A stretch of DNA of 64,000 nt from NCBI GenBank assembly GCA_035528435.1, contig DATKYN010000062.1, forward strand, positions 62,001 to 126,000, given 5' to 3'. This stretch comes from SG8-40 sp035528435 (GTDB lineage: Bacteria > Pseudomonadota > Gammaproteobacteria > Burkholderiales > Eutrophovitaceae). Below are positions 8,907 through 16,857 of the stretch, one piece after another; the stretch's first letter is position 1, and each line of letters opens with the position of its first letter. The notes below the pieces were generated by a model, which worked only from the letters and a program-made list of their open reading frames with translations, made no database searches and was not told the origin of the DNA. The position numbers and the translations under genes were made by a program.

Positions 8907-9896
8907 TCAGGAAGTGTGCGAGCTCTGCCATGCCTCCGGGTTAAGCATCCGTTTCGGCTCGCCGTCCAGATACGCAAGTACGTTCTCAATCGACTCCCTG
9001 TAAAACTGGGAATAGATCTCCCCGGTGGCATAACCCTGGTGCGGAGTAAGGATCGTGTTCGGCAGGGTGCGCAGCGGGTGGTTGACGGGCAACGGTTCCT
9101 GGTCAAACACATCAAGTGCCGCGATCAGCCTGCCTGCTTGCAGATGTTCCAGCAACGCGTTTTCATCGATGAGTGGGCCTCGGGACGTGTTGATCAGAAT
9201 GGCGTCGTCCTTCATTTTCGAAAGTTCATCTGCACCGATGATGCCGCGGGATTGCTCGCTCAGTACCAGGTGCAACGAGATGGCGTCGGATTCGGCGAGT
9301 AGCGCGTCTTTTTCCACGCACTTTGCACCGACTGCGCGGGCCGACTCTTCGGTCAAGTTTCGACTCCATCCAAGCACCCGCATACCGAGCGCCTGGCCGT
9401 ATCGCGCCATACGCCCGCCAATTTTTCCAAGGCCCATCAGTCCCAGCGTTTTGCCTTCGAGCACGTTGCCGGCGGCCAGTGCTTGTTGAAACCTGCCTTC
9501 ACGCATTGAGATATCTGCAGATGGAATATGCCGGGCGGCCGATAGCAGCAGACCGAGTGCCAGCTCCGCAGTCGCAGCGCTAGCCAGCGTGCCGCCGGTA
9601 TGACAAATGGGAATTCTTCGTAATGTGCACGTATCGATATCCATAGTCCATGTTCGTGCGCCGGTTAATGCGATCATCTTCAGGTTTACCAACCGCTCGA
9701 TCGTAGACTTCGGAAACGCGCTCCGTTCGCGCATTGCAATGATGATGTCGAAACCCAGTAATTGGTGGATCAACTGCGCCTGATCCTTGAATGGCTCGTC
9801 AAAGAAAACGACCTCGGCGCGTGCTTCCAGATCAATCCAGTTGGCGCTCCGCCTTGCAACTCCCTGCCAATCGTCAAGTACCGCTATTCTGGTCAT
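8907..9896 (-). CDS. D-2-hydroxyacid dehydrogenase
   Basis: 329 residues from the ATG at 9896. The NAD loop GLGKIGG is near residue 150. The three catalytic positions of the family are visible: Arg in NTSRGPL, Glu in FDQEPLP and His in TPHQGY. Related enzymes reduce 2-keto acids such as glyoxylate, hydroxypyruvate or phosphoglycerate-like substrates. GGAGG lies about 11 bases before the chosen start; an ATG at 9914 overlaps that site and is less likely. It follows an SDR on the same strand with a 95 bp gap and may share its transcript. Confidence 0.88.
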   Translation of the reverse strand: MTRIAVLDDWQGVARRSANWIDLEARAEVVFFDEPFKDQAQLIHQLLGFDIIIAMRERSAFPKSTIERLVNLKMIALTGARTWTMDIDTCTLRRIPICHTGGTLASAATAELALGLLLSAARHIPSADISMREGRFQQALAAGNVLEGKTLGLMGLGKIGGRMARYGQALGMRVLGWSRNLTEESARAVGAKCVEKDALLAESDAISLHLVLSEQSRGIIGADELSKMKDDAILINTSRGPLIDENALLEHLQAGRLIAALDVFDQEPLPVNHPLRTLPNTILTPHQGYATGEIYSQFYRESIENVLAYLDGEPKRMLNPEAWQSSHTS

Positions 9897-9991
9897 ATTG
9901 CCGGGATCCTCCATTGATGAGCGGCCTGGCCGGACAGTTTCGGCAGCCCGGTTAAATGATGTGTTTCGAACACTTCCTGTGGGTATTGCGT

Positions 9992-10762
9992 TCAGGTTTT
10001 TCCCAGATGATAGCCGCCGTCCACCAGAATCGTTTCTCCCGTGACAAGGGCCGCACCTTCAAGTAACCAAACCGCGACTTCGGCGACGTCGTCTGCCGAC
10101 GCCGCTTTCTCCAGAGGAACCGTCTTTTCGTAGCCGGCCTTGAATTTATCGTAATCCTCTGCGTTGAATCGCGCGGAATGCCAGCGCGTGTCGATCAGCC
10201 CGGGACACACCGCATTGACACGTATCTCCGGCGCCAGCGCTCGCGCGAGAGCCAGTGTCAAGGCGTTGAGAGCGCCTTTAGATGCGACATAGGCGGTCGA
10301 GGACCCAACCCCTCTGACGCCGGACAGGGACGAAATATTGACGATTGCTCCGCCTCCGCCAGCCCGGATCGCGGGCGCGCAGGCGCGTATCATCTGGTAC
10401 GGGCCGATAACGTTCACCGCGTAGATATTTTGGAAGTCCTCCGCGTCAAGTGCCTCGAGATCGGCTGCCGGGGCGAACTTGGTGACGCCGGCATTATTGA
10501 TCAGGGCATTGATTTGTCCCCATTTGTCAATCGCCGCCTGAGCCAATGCGCGGCAGTCGGCATCCTTCGCCACATCTGCCTTGACCGCTATCGCCTCTCC
10601 CCCTGCAGCATTGCATTGCTCGACGACGTTTCGGGCATCCTGTTCGCTGCGTCTGTAATTGACCACAACGCGGCACCCTTTTGCCGACAGCTGTGTGGCA
10701 CAGGCCGCTCCCGTGCCGGTGCCTGCTCCCGTTACGATGCAGACGGCATTCTTCAAATTCAT
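9992..10762 (-). CDS. Short-chain dehydrogenase/reductase (FabG-like)
   Basis: 256 residues. The cofactor loop reads TGAGTGTG, followed by NNAG, the catalytic Ser in NISSLSG and YVASK carrying the Tyr and Lys. The C-terminal GETILVDGG is typical of classical SDRs such as 3-oxoacyl-ACP or sugar/steroid dehydrogenases. GGGAG five bases ahead of the ATG at 10762 decides the start over an in-frame codon four residues upstream. The gene is divergent from the alpha/beta hydrolase-CaiB-hydratase operon, sharing a 248 bp promoter region with it, so joint regulation is plausible. Confidence 0.87.
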   Translation of the reverse strand: MNLKNAVCIVTGAGTGTGAACATQLSAKGCRVVVNYRRSEQDARNVVEQCNAAGGEAIAVKADVAKDADCRALAQAAIDKWGQINALINNAGVTKFAPAADLEALDAEDFQNIYAVNVIGPYQMIRACAPAIRAGGGGAIVNISSLSGVRGVGSSTAYVASKGALNALTLALARALAPEIRVNAVCPGLIDTRWHSARFNAEDYDKFKAGYEKTVPLEKAASADDVAEVAVWLLEGAALVTGETILVDGGYHLGKT

Positions 10763-11010
10763 AATCGCTCCCATGTATTGTTCATATTGTTGACCTGTGC
10801 CCCGTTGCTGGTTATCGAAAGTGGCGCAAACAGATATTCAGTTGGGTTCGTCTGCCACGGCTTTGCAAGACCTGTTTCTTTCGGTCGTGGATTTGGTTAG
10901 TCTAGACGCGAGATACCAGTTTTGTTGAAGCTGCGGTTCAGGTGTGGCGCCGCAGCCTGGATGGCAGTTTGATTCGAGTCCAGTTTAAATCGAGCCGGAG
11001 TAACAACGTA

Positions 11011-11868
11011 ATGGCGCATGTAAAGACCGATGACGATGTAAAGCTCTATTTTGAAGAAACAGGGGCAGGGACACCAATTGTCTTTGCCCATGAGTTTGCG
11101 GGTGATTGTCGCAGTTGGGAAGCGCAGGTACGGCATTTCGCACGGCGCTACCGGTGCATCACTTTCAATGCGCGCGGTTATCCGCCCTCCGACGTGCCTC
11201 AGCAAGCGGCGCTGTATTCCCAACAGCGCGCACGCGATGACATTCTTTGCGTGCTTGATGGTCTGGGAATAGAACGCGCGCACATTGTCGGGTTGTCGAT
11301 GGGCGCATTTGCGACCTTGCATTTCGGTATGGCGTACTCGGACCGGGCTTTGTCCCTGGTGGTCGCGGGATGCGGATACGGGTCGCATCCGGACCAGTAC
11401 GAAAGTTTCCAGCGCGAAGCGAACGCCCTGGCGCAAACTATTCGGGAGGAAGGCATGGCCCATGTGGCTGCAACCTATGGTCACGGGCCGACGCGTATGC
11501 AACTTCGGGACAAGGATCCTCGCGGCTTTGATGATTTCATCCGGTTCTTTAGCGAGCACTCTGCGGAGGGTTCGGCTATGACAATGGAGAATTATCAGGG
11601 AAAACGCCCATCGCTCTATGCGCTCCAGAAGGAGATGGCGGGTATCACGGCACCCTTGCTTGTGGTGGCCGGCGATGAAGACGATGCAACCCTGGAGCCG
11701 TCTATCATGATGAAGCGCGCGATTGCCACCTGTGGACTTGTTGTACTGCCGCGGAGTGGGCACGTGCTCAATATCGAGGAGCCCGCACTATTTAACCGGG
11801 TGCTGGAGGATTTTTTTCATACGGTCGAGGCGGGGCGTTGGAGCACTCGCGAGATCGGGCATTCCTGA
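11011..11868 (+). CDS. Alpha/beta fold hydrolase
   Basis: 285 residues. The nucleophile elbow GLSMG is near residue 115, an acidic residue follows in AGDEDDATLE and the catalytic His lies in SGHVLN near the C-terminus. The oxyanion-hole region reads HEFAGD rather than the usual HGxxG, which is a little unusual. Relatives include 3-oxoadipate enol-lactonase and C-C bond hydrolases. Start at 11011 is preferred because homology-like sequence (MAHVKTDDDVKLYFEE) begins there. It is the first gene of a compact operon; the CaiB gene starts 7 bp after its stop. Confidence 0.87.
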   Translation: MAHVKTDDDVKLYFEETGAGTPIVFAHEFAGDCRSWEAQVRHFARRYRCITFNARGYPPSDVPQQAALYSQQRARDDILCVLDGLGIERAHIVGLSMGAFATLHFGMAYSDRALSLVVAGCGYGSHPDQYESFQREANALAQTIREEGMAHVAATYGHGPTRMQLRDKDPRGFDDFIRFFSEHSAEGSAMTMENYQGKRPSLYALQKEMAGITAPLLVVAGDEDDATLEPSIMMKRAIATCGLVVLPRSGHVLNIEEPALFNRVLEDFFHTVEAGRWSTREIGHS

Positions 11869-11874
11869 GCGATT

Positions 11875-13047
11875 ATGCATCAAGCCCTTTCTCATCTTCG
11901 TGTGATCGACCTGACGCGGGTACGCGCCGGCCCAACGTGTGTCAAACAGTTTGCAGACTGGGGAGCCGATGTCATCAAGGTCGAGATGCCCAGCGTCGCG
12001 GCAGATGAAGGATTTGGTCCGCGCGCGGGCTCCGATTTTCAGAACCTGCATCGAAACAAGCGGGCCATAACGATCAATCTGAAAGACAAGCGTGGCATTG
12101 AGATATTCAAGCGCCTTGTCAGGACGGCCGACGTTGTTGTCGAGAATTTCCGGCCCGCTGTAAAACATAAGCTTGGTATTGATTACGAGACCTTATCGAG
12201 CGAGAACCCGCGGCTGGTTTATGCCAGTATCTCCGGTTTCGGGGAGGACGGGCCGTATCGCGACCGTGCCGGATTCGATCAGGTAGCACAGGGCATGGGC
12301 GGTTTGATGTGGGTAACCGGGTTGGCCGGTCAGGGGCCGGTGCGTGCCGGGATACCTATTGCCGACCTCAGTGCCGGTCTGTTTGCGGCAATTGGTATTC
12401 TGATTGCCTTGCAGGAGCGCAGCGTGTCCGGAAAAGGCCAGTGGGTGCAAAGCTCTTTACTCTCGGCGATGGTAAACATGATGGATTTTCAGGCTGCGCG
12501 CTGGCTGGTTGAAGAAGAGATTCCAGCTCAGGCCGGAAACGATCACCCGACGTCGATGCCAACCAGCGTTTATCCGACATCTGACGGTTTCGTGAACATT
12601 GCGGCAGCGGGCGACGCAATCTATACACGCATGTGTAACGCGCTGGGTATCCCCGGACTTGCAAATCATGCGGATTACGACACCGCAGATTTACGCTCCC
12701 GTCATCGCGTGGCGCTTAACGACGCCATCGCCAAACGTTCGCGTAAATTCACTTCAGAAAAATTGATCGAGTTGCTCAATCAGGCAGGCGTGCCTTGCGG
12801 CCCGATTAACAAGATGAACCAGGTGTTTGATGACCCGCAAGTAAAACATCTCGGAATGGCTGTTCCGGTTCCGGCTAACGGGTCGGGGGATCTCAACCTG
12901 GTAGGGCCGGCAATACGCTTGACGCGAACGCCTTCGCAGATGAAACGCGCGATGGGCGCGGCGGGTGAACACAATGAGCAGATTCTGCGTGAACTCGGGT
13001 ACGCAAAGAGTGAAATCGCGGCTCTGCAGTCGGACAACGTAATCTGA
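11875..13047 (+). CDS. CaiB/BaiF family CoA transferase
   Basis: 390 residues, a family-III CoA transferase. N-terminal signature LRVIDLTRVRAGPTC, the segment DVVVENFRP and the catalytic-Asp region IPIADLSAG (Asp near residue 164) are visible. The enzyme moves CoA between carboxylic acids, or acts as an acyl-CoA racemase in some branches. In the common family signature the first motif reads TRVLAGP; here it is TRVRAGP. It is followed 9 bp later by an enoyl-CoA hydratase, so the operon probably activates an acid to its CoA ester and hydrates or isomerises it. Confidence 0.9.
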   Translation: MHQALSHLRVIDLTRVRAGPTCVKQFADWGADVIKVEMPSVAADEGFGPRAGSDFQNLHRNKRAITINLKDKRGIEIFKRLVRTADVVVENFRPAVKHKLGIDYETLSSENPRLVYASISGFGEDGPYRDRAGFDQVAQGMGGLMWVTGLAGQGPVRAGIPIADLSAGLFAAIGILIALQERSVSGKGQWVQSSLLSAMVNMMDFQAARWLVEEEIPAQAGNDHPTSMPTSVYPTSDGFVNIAAAGDAIYTRMCNALGIPGLANHADYDTADLRSRHRVALNDAIAKRSRKFTSEKLIELLNQAGVPCGPINKMNQVFDDPQVKHLGMAVPVPANGSGDLNLVGPAIRLTRTPSQMKRAMGAAGEHNEQILRELGYAKSEIAALQSDNVI

Positions 13048-13056
13048 GGTGAATTG

Positions 13057-13839
13057 ATGAGCGATGGAAAACTGCGAGTCGAGCAGGAGGGCGCCATAGG
13101 CCGGATGATATTTGACAATACGGCACGCCGTAACGCGATCAACGCCGAAATGTGGCGCGCGATCCCGCAGGCCATTACCCGATTCAACAGTCTGCCCGGT
13201 GTGCGCTGTATCGTTCTGCGTGGAGAGGGGGAGACGGCGTTCGCAGCTGGCGCCGACATATCCGAATTCGAAACCAGGCGCTCCAGCGATGAAGAAGTGC
13301 AAGCCTATGAATCTGCCGTGACCGCGGCGCATCTTGCGATCGAGGCGTCGCCAAAACCAGTGATCGCGCTGATTCATGGTTTCTGCGTCGGTGGTGGACT
13401 GGCAACCGCGTTGTCGTGTGATCTGCGTTATGCCGGTGAGAGTGCCCGTTTCGCGATTCCGGCCGCCAGACTGGGACTGGGTTATGGCGTACACGGAAAC
13501 AACAGGCTGGTCGCGACGGTTGGCCATGCGGCCGCACGTGAAATCATGTTCACGGCACGCCTCTATGATTCAACAGAAGCGTTGGGGATGGGGTTGGTCA
13601 ACCGGGTGATGGCAGATGATGTGCTAGACGAATTTGTTGAAAATATCGCGGGAAAAATTGCAGCCAATGCCCCGCTGACGGTGGCCGCGTCAAAAATCGC
13701 ATTCGAGGCGATCATTGCACCGGCTGGCGATTTTTCGAATGCGGAGTCGGCAATTACGGCGTGCATGCGCAGCGAAGACTATATTGAGGGCAGGCGTGCG
13801 TTTATGGAAAAACGCAAACCGCAGTTCAAGGGGCAGTAG
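13057..13839 (+). CDS. Enoyl-CoA hydratase/isomerase family protein
   Basis: 260 residues of the crotonase fold. The first oxyanion-hole region (AFAAGADISEF, near residue 65) and the second (GFCVGGGLATALSCD, near residue 108) are intact. Of the two glutamates used by classical hydratases, the first position is held within the ARLGLGYGVHG stretch, which lacks the usual PE pair, so isomerase, hydrolase or dehalogenase-type chemistry is possible. GAGGTGA sits just upstream of the ATG. Third gene of the operon with the hydrolase and CaiB genes. Confidence 0.87.
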   Translation: MSDGKLRVEQEGAIGRMIFDNTARRNAINAEMWRAIPQAITRFNSLPGVRCIVLRGEGETAFAAGADISEFETRRSSDEEVQAYESAVTAAHLAIEASPKPVIALIHGFCVGGGLATALSCDLRYAGESARFAIPAARLGLGYGVHGNNRLVATVGHAAAREIMFTARLYDSTEALGMGLVNRVMADDVLDEFVENIAGKIAANAPLTVAASKIAFEAIIAPAGDFSNAESAITACMRSEDYIEGRRAFMEKRKPQFKGQ

Positions 13840-14196
13840 CACTGTGCGTTGCTGATGGGCGTCGCAAGGTGTGGAATTCGTTGGCGTCAGACTGAACCGC
13901 CTGATGGCAGACACAGTATTGCCGCACGCGGGTGCTGGATTAACTCCGAATACCTGATGCAGGAACGATGATCCGAAGCCGTGGGAGGAATGCACGGCAG
14001 GATGCTTGAGTGTGACGGGTGGGTGCAACTGACCCGTTTGCCTGCATGGCAATGCACCGGAATTCCTGGATAGCCGGTACCCCTTGAGGCTACGGAACGT
14101 TAGCGATCGTGGTTTTTTGCATGGGGTGGCGCAGGATCATCATATGGTTGAGCGTATCCTGCTCCAATCTAACTAATCTTTTGTTGGGGGAATTTG
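13840..14196. other. Intergenic, nothing recognised
   Basis: About 350 bases between the enoyl-CoA hydratase and a small exported protein, both on the plus strand. No convincing open frame, no clear intrinsic terminator and no strong consensus promoter. A short purine-rich GTTGGGGGA just before 14197 is the ribosome site of the next gene. Confidence 0.5.
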
Positions 14197-14610
14197 ATGA
14201 AGCATTTCATGCAGGCATTTCTGGTAGTTGTATGTTTATCGACCCCGGTTGCGCAGGCGGTCACAATTGACGCTCAAGTAGAAGGCCCGCTGCTTAAGAA
14301 GGACCGCGTGCTCGAGTTTGTAAGGCAGAACCTGGAAGGCGAGATTGCGACAGTCCCGGATATCGACCGGGGCGGCAAGCATCGTTTATTCGTACGCGTT
14401 GCTTCCAAGCATATCGGCCCGAAAAGCTGGTTTCTGTATTTGACTGAAGTGCAGTTGCAGCGGCGCGTTACTGATGTCGACACCCAGCGTGTATATTGGG
14501 CTTCCATTCGCTCGGCGGTCCTTTGGGGAACGGTACCAAGCGAGATTGAGGTCCGCGATGCACTGGGAACTCTCATGAGTGAAAAAGTAAGTCAGTGGAA
14601 ACCGGATTAA
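14197..14610 (+). CDS. Small exported protein of unknown function
   Basis: 137 residues. A clear Sec signal peptide occupies residues 1-22 (MKHFMQAFLVVVCLSTPVAQA, cleavage after AQA), so the mature protein of about 115 residues is periplasmic. It is rich in basic residues and beta-like segments (FVRVASKH, WFLYLTEVQLQR) and contains no cysteine after the signal. GGGGGA precedes the ATG by about 6 bases. The next gene, a cupin with an N-terminal anchor, lies 51 bp downstream on the same strand and may be co-transcribed. Family not recognised. Confidence 0.75.
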   Translation: MKHFMQAFLVVVCLSTPVAQAVTIDAQVEGPLLKKDRVLEFVRQNLEGEIATVPDIDRGGKHRLFVRVASKHIGPKSWFLYLTEVQLQRRVTDVDTQRVYWASIRSAVLWGTVPSEIEVRDALGTLMSEKVSQWKPD

Positions 14611-14661
14611 CACGGGCCGTCACGAATTGAACCGCAATGATGAAAGTCTTACGGAGGCACG

Positions 14662-15078
14662 ATGAAAACGAGGAAATTGTTCTGGACGGCAGGCGCTTCT
14701 GCGTTGCTCGGAATTGTATTCGGGGCTGGTATCGCCGTTGGAAAAAGTGAGGCCCCGCAAGAACCGCGCGGCATCAGTGTGGGTGTTGTGAGCACGCTGG
14801 ATCTTGGTTCGGAACTGACGAATCTGGACGGCCGGGAACTTCGGGTGCGGATCATTACGTTTGAACCCGGCGCTGCGGTGCCGTTGCATAGCCATGACGG
14901 CCGGCCGGGTATCGCCCATGTTCTCAAAGGCACGTTGACCGAACATCTGGAAGGGAAAGGGGTATTCCAGCGAAACCAGGGTGACCGGTTACTGGAGGAC
15001 AAGAATACCGTGCACTGGGTCGAGAACCGCAGCGGGGAAACCGCAATGGTATTCGCGACGGACGTCTATAAACCGTGA
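14662..15078 (+). CDS. Cupin-domain protein with N-terminal membrane anchor
   Basis: 138 residues. Residues 1-25 form an uncleaved anchor or signal peptide (LFWTAGASALLGIVFGAGIAVG). The rest is a single small cupin: motif 1 reads PGAAVPLHSHDGRPGIAHVLKG with two His metal ligands (HSH) and motif 2 ends in HWVEN with the third His. Such cupins bind a divalent metal and act as small-molecule enzymes or sensors. GGAGG sits 5 bases before the ATG. The stop is followed at once by a hairpin that can end transcription from both sides. Confidence 0.85.
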   Translation: MKTRKLFWTAGASALLGIVFGAGIAVGKSEAPQEPRGISVGVVSTLDLGSELTNLDGRELRVRIITFEPGAAVPLHSHDGRPGIAHVLKGTLTEHLEGKGVFQRNQGDRLLEDKNTVHWVENRSGETAMVFATDVYKP

Positions 15079-15087
15079 TTGGTAATC

Positions 15088-15105
15088 CGGGATCAAACGA
15101 TCCCG
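15088..15105. terminator. Bidirectional hairpin between cupin gene and cpoB
   Basis: A perfect 7-bp stem (CGGGATC / GATCCCG) with a 4-base AAAC loop lies between the convergent cupin and cpoB genes. The plus-strand flank TTGTTG is only modestly T-rich, so termination efficiency is uncertain. Confidence 0.45.
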
Positions 15106-15175
15106 TTGTTGCCAGATGCGCGATAAAGCAGCGCTGATCCAACGAGGTTGATAACGCGCCAGGACTGGCACCGGC

Positions 15176-15967
15176 TCAGGGAAGCTGCTCCAGCAACCGG
15201 CGTGCTTTGGTGGCCGGGTCGCTGTCCGGATGGACGAAAACAAGGTTTTCCAGGGCACTTCGGGCGGCGCTGGCATCACCCATTTCCAGATGGGCTTTGC
15301 CGAGCAGGAACATCGTGTCGGGTGCTTTCTCGCTGTCGGGATTGTTGTACAAGAGCGTCTCGCCAGTCTCGATCGCACTTTGGTATTCACCTTGGCGTAG
15401 CAGTGCCTCGGCCAGCCAGTAGCGCGCGCTAGCGGAAGCAGGGTCGTCGCTGTACAACTGCAGGTACGCCTGGAGCTCCCCGGTCGCCGCGCTGTAGGAT
15501 CCCGCCTGATACTTCTCCAGAGCGGATTCGTAGAGCGCCTCTGGTGCACTCTTTGCCGCTGGCGCGGCAGCGGCAGATGAAACGACTTCATGCATTGCCG
15601 CCAGTGCTTCCTCGAGTTGCAGTAGCCGGTTTTCCAGTTCGACAATCTTTGCCTTGTCTTCGCTGTTATCGGCCTCGGGTTTTGTTTCTATCTTTCTGAT
15701 ACGGGCGTCGAAGTCGGTGGCGATCTTCAACTGACTTTCGCGCGAACGCTGAGCGCCTTCAATTAACTCTTCGACTTGTCCGCGTAAACCCGCAATCTCG
15801 TTCGTCAGCTCTTCGTTCTGATTGAGCAGTTGTATCAACTGATAGGCGACGCCATCCATTGCGGCCTGGGCCTGATCATCCGCCATGCTCGGCATAGCAA
15901 CAGCACTTGCCAACAGCAAGGTTGTCGCGCTAAGAGTTGTTCTGAAGCGAATGCTGACCGGATTCAT
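15176..15967 (-). CDS. cpoB: Tol-Pal accessory protein CpoB (YbgF)
   Basis: 263 residues from the ATG at 15967. A signal peptide (residues 1 to about 30, ending AVAMPSMADD) is followed by an N-terminal coiled coil (about residues 40-120, used for trimerisation in the family) and a C-terminal TPR domain with three repeats starting at ALYESALEKYQAGSY, as in YbgF/CpoB. The protein coordinates outer-membrane constriction with PBP1B in E. coli. It is the last gene of the tolQRAB-pal-cpoB operon, 89 bp after pal. The open frame runs 31 codons upstream of 15967, but the signal peptide fixes the start. Confidence 0.93.
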   Translation of the reverse strand: MNPVSIRFRTTLSATTLLLASAVAMPSMADDQAQAAMDGVAYQLIQLLNQNEELTNEIAGLRGQVEELIEGAQRSRESQLKIATDFDARIRKIETKPEADNSEDKAKIVELENRLLQLEEALAAMHEVVSSAAAAPAAKSAPEALYESALEKYQAGSYSAATGELQAYLQLYSDDPASASARYWLAEALLRQGEYQSAIETGETLLYNNPDSEKAPDTMFLLGKAHLEMGDASAARSALENLVFVHPDSDPATKARRLLEQLP

Positions 15968-16056
15968 GTCGTTGCTTAACGGTGTTTTGCGTTCGTGCGG
16001 CCTGGGTGGACCGGCGATGTATATGTTGCTTCGCTGAACATGCTTACAGAAAACAT

Positions 16057-16857
16057 TCACTCCTTGAACATCGGATATGCGATGTCGGCGCGCCGGTTAC
16101 GTGCCCAGCTTTGCTCGTTCGCGCCGTAGGCAAGCGGACGTTCGGCACCGTAGCTTACCGCCTCGATCTGGCGTTTCGGTACACCCAGGGCGAGCAGTGC
16201 TCGCTGAACGGCATCGGAACGGCGTTGCCCTAGCGCAATGTTGTACTCGGGACTGCCGCGATCGTCACAGTTACCTTCAACGAATATTTTTACCGTTGGG
16301 TGCGTGATCAGGAAGCGTGCGTGTGCAGCGATAACCTGAGCATAGTCGGCTTTGATTTGGTAACGGTCGAAATCGAAGTAGATGGATTGCTCTAGCAGCA
16401 GCGGATTCGCCTTGCGCAGTTGTTCCTCCGTCACCATGCCCACCAGGCTGGTATCGTCGTCATCTTCCATGCGTTGCCTGCGTAACTCCTCGATTTGCCG
16501 GAGCTCTTCCTGTCTGCGTGCTTCCGCCTGGATGCGTTCTTCCTCCAGTCTGGCTTCCTCTTCGATGCGCCGTTCTTCTTCCGCGATGCGTTCTTCTTCC
16601 GCGATACGCTCCGCTTCTTGCCGTTGCTCTTCCGCGATTCGGGCCTCTTCCTGCTTTCGGGCTTCTTCAAGGCGAGCAGCTTCCTGTCGCCGGGCTTCCT
16701 GCCGCGCAGCCTCTTGCCGCACTGCTTCTTGCCTTGCGGCTTCCTGCGCGGCCGCCTCCTGCGCTGCACGCTGTGCTTCGCTCTGTGAGCTCCGGTTACC
16801 CAGACTCGAACAGGCCGTCAATGCGACGACCAGACTCAGAATCAATAAATGTTTCAT
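16057..16857 (-). CDS. pal: Peptidoglycan-associated lipoprotein Pal with long charged linker
   Basis: 266 residues against about 170-180 in well-studied Pal. The signal peptide ends in a lipobox LTAC (lipidated Cys16), placing it in the outer membrane. Residues about 26-130 are a very regular Glu/Arg/Gln/Ala-rich helix made of repeats like QEAAR and AEEER. The C-terminal OmpA-type peptidoglycan-binding domain (about 155-262) is complete, with YFDFDRYQIK, NCDDRGSPEYN and RNRRADI. The start overlaps the tolB stop by four bases (ATGA). The extra helix is the odd feature: it would give a long spacer between outer membrane and cell wall. Confidence 0.94.
   Translation of the reverse strand: MKHLLILSLVVALTACSSLGNRSSQSEAQRAAQEAAAQEAARQEAVRQEAARQEARRQEAARLEEARKQEEARIAEEQRQEAERIAEEERIAEEERRIEEEARLEEERIQAEARRQEELRQIEELRRQRMEDDDDTSLVGMVTEEQLRKANPLLLEQSIYFDFDRYQIKADYAQVIAAHARFLITHPTVKIFVEGNCDDRGSPEYNIALGQRRSDAVQRALLALGVPKRQIEAVSYGAERPLAYGANEQSWARNRRADIAYPMFKE

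Noticed and set aside
10178..10900. Open frame of 240 codons antisense to an SDR gene
   Set aside because: Shadow of the SDR at 9992-10762; composition unnatural.
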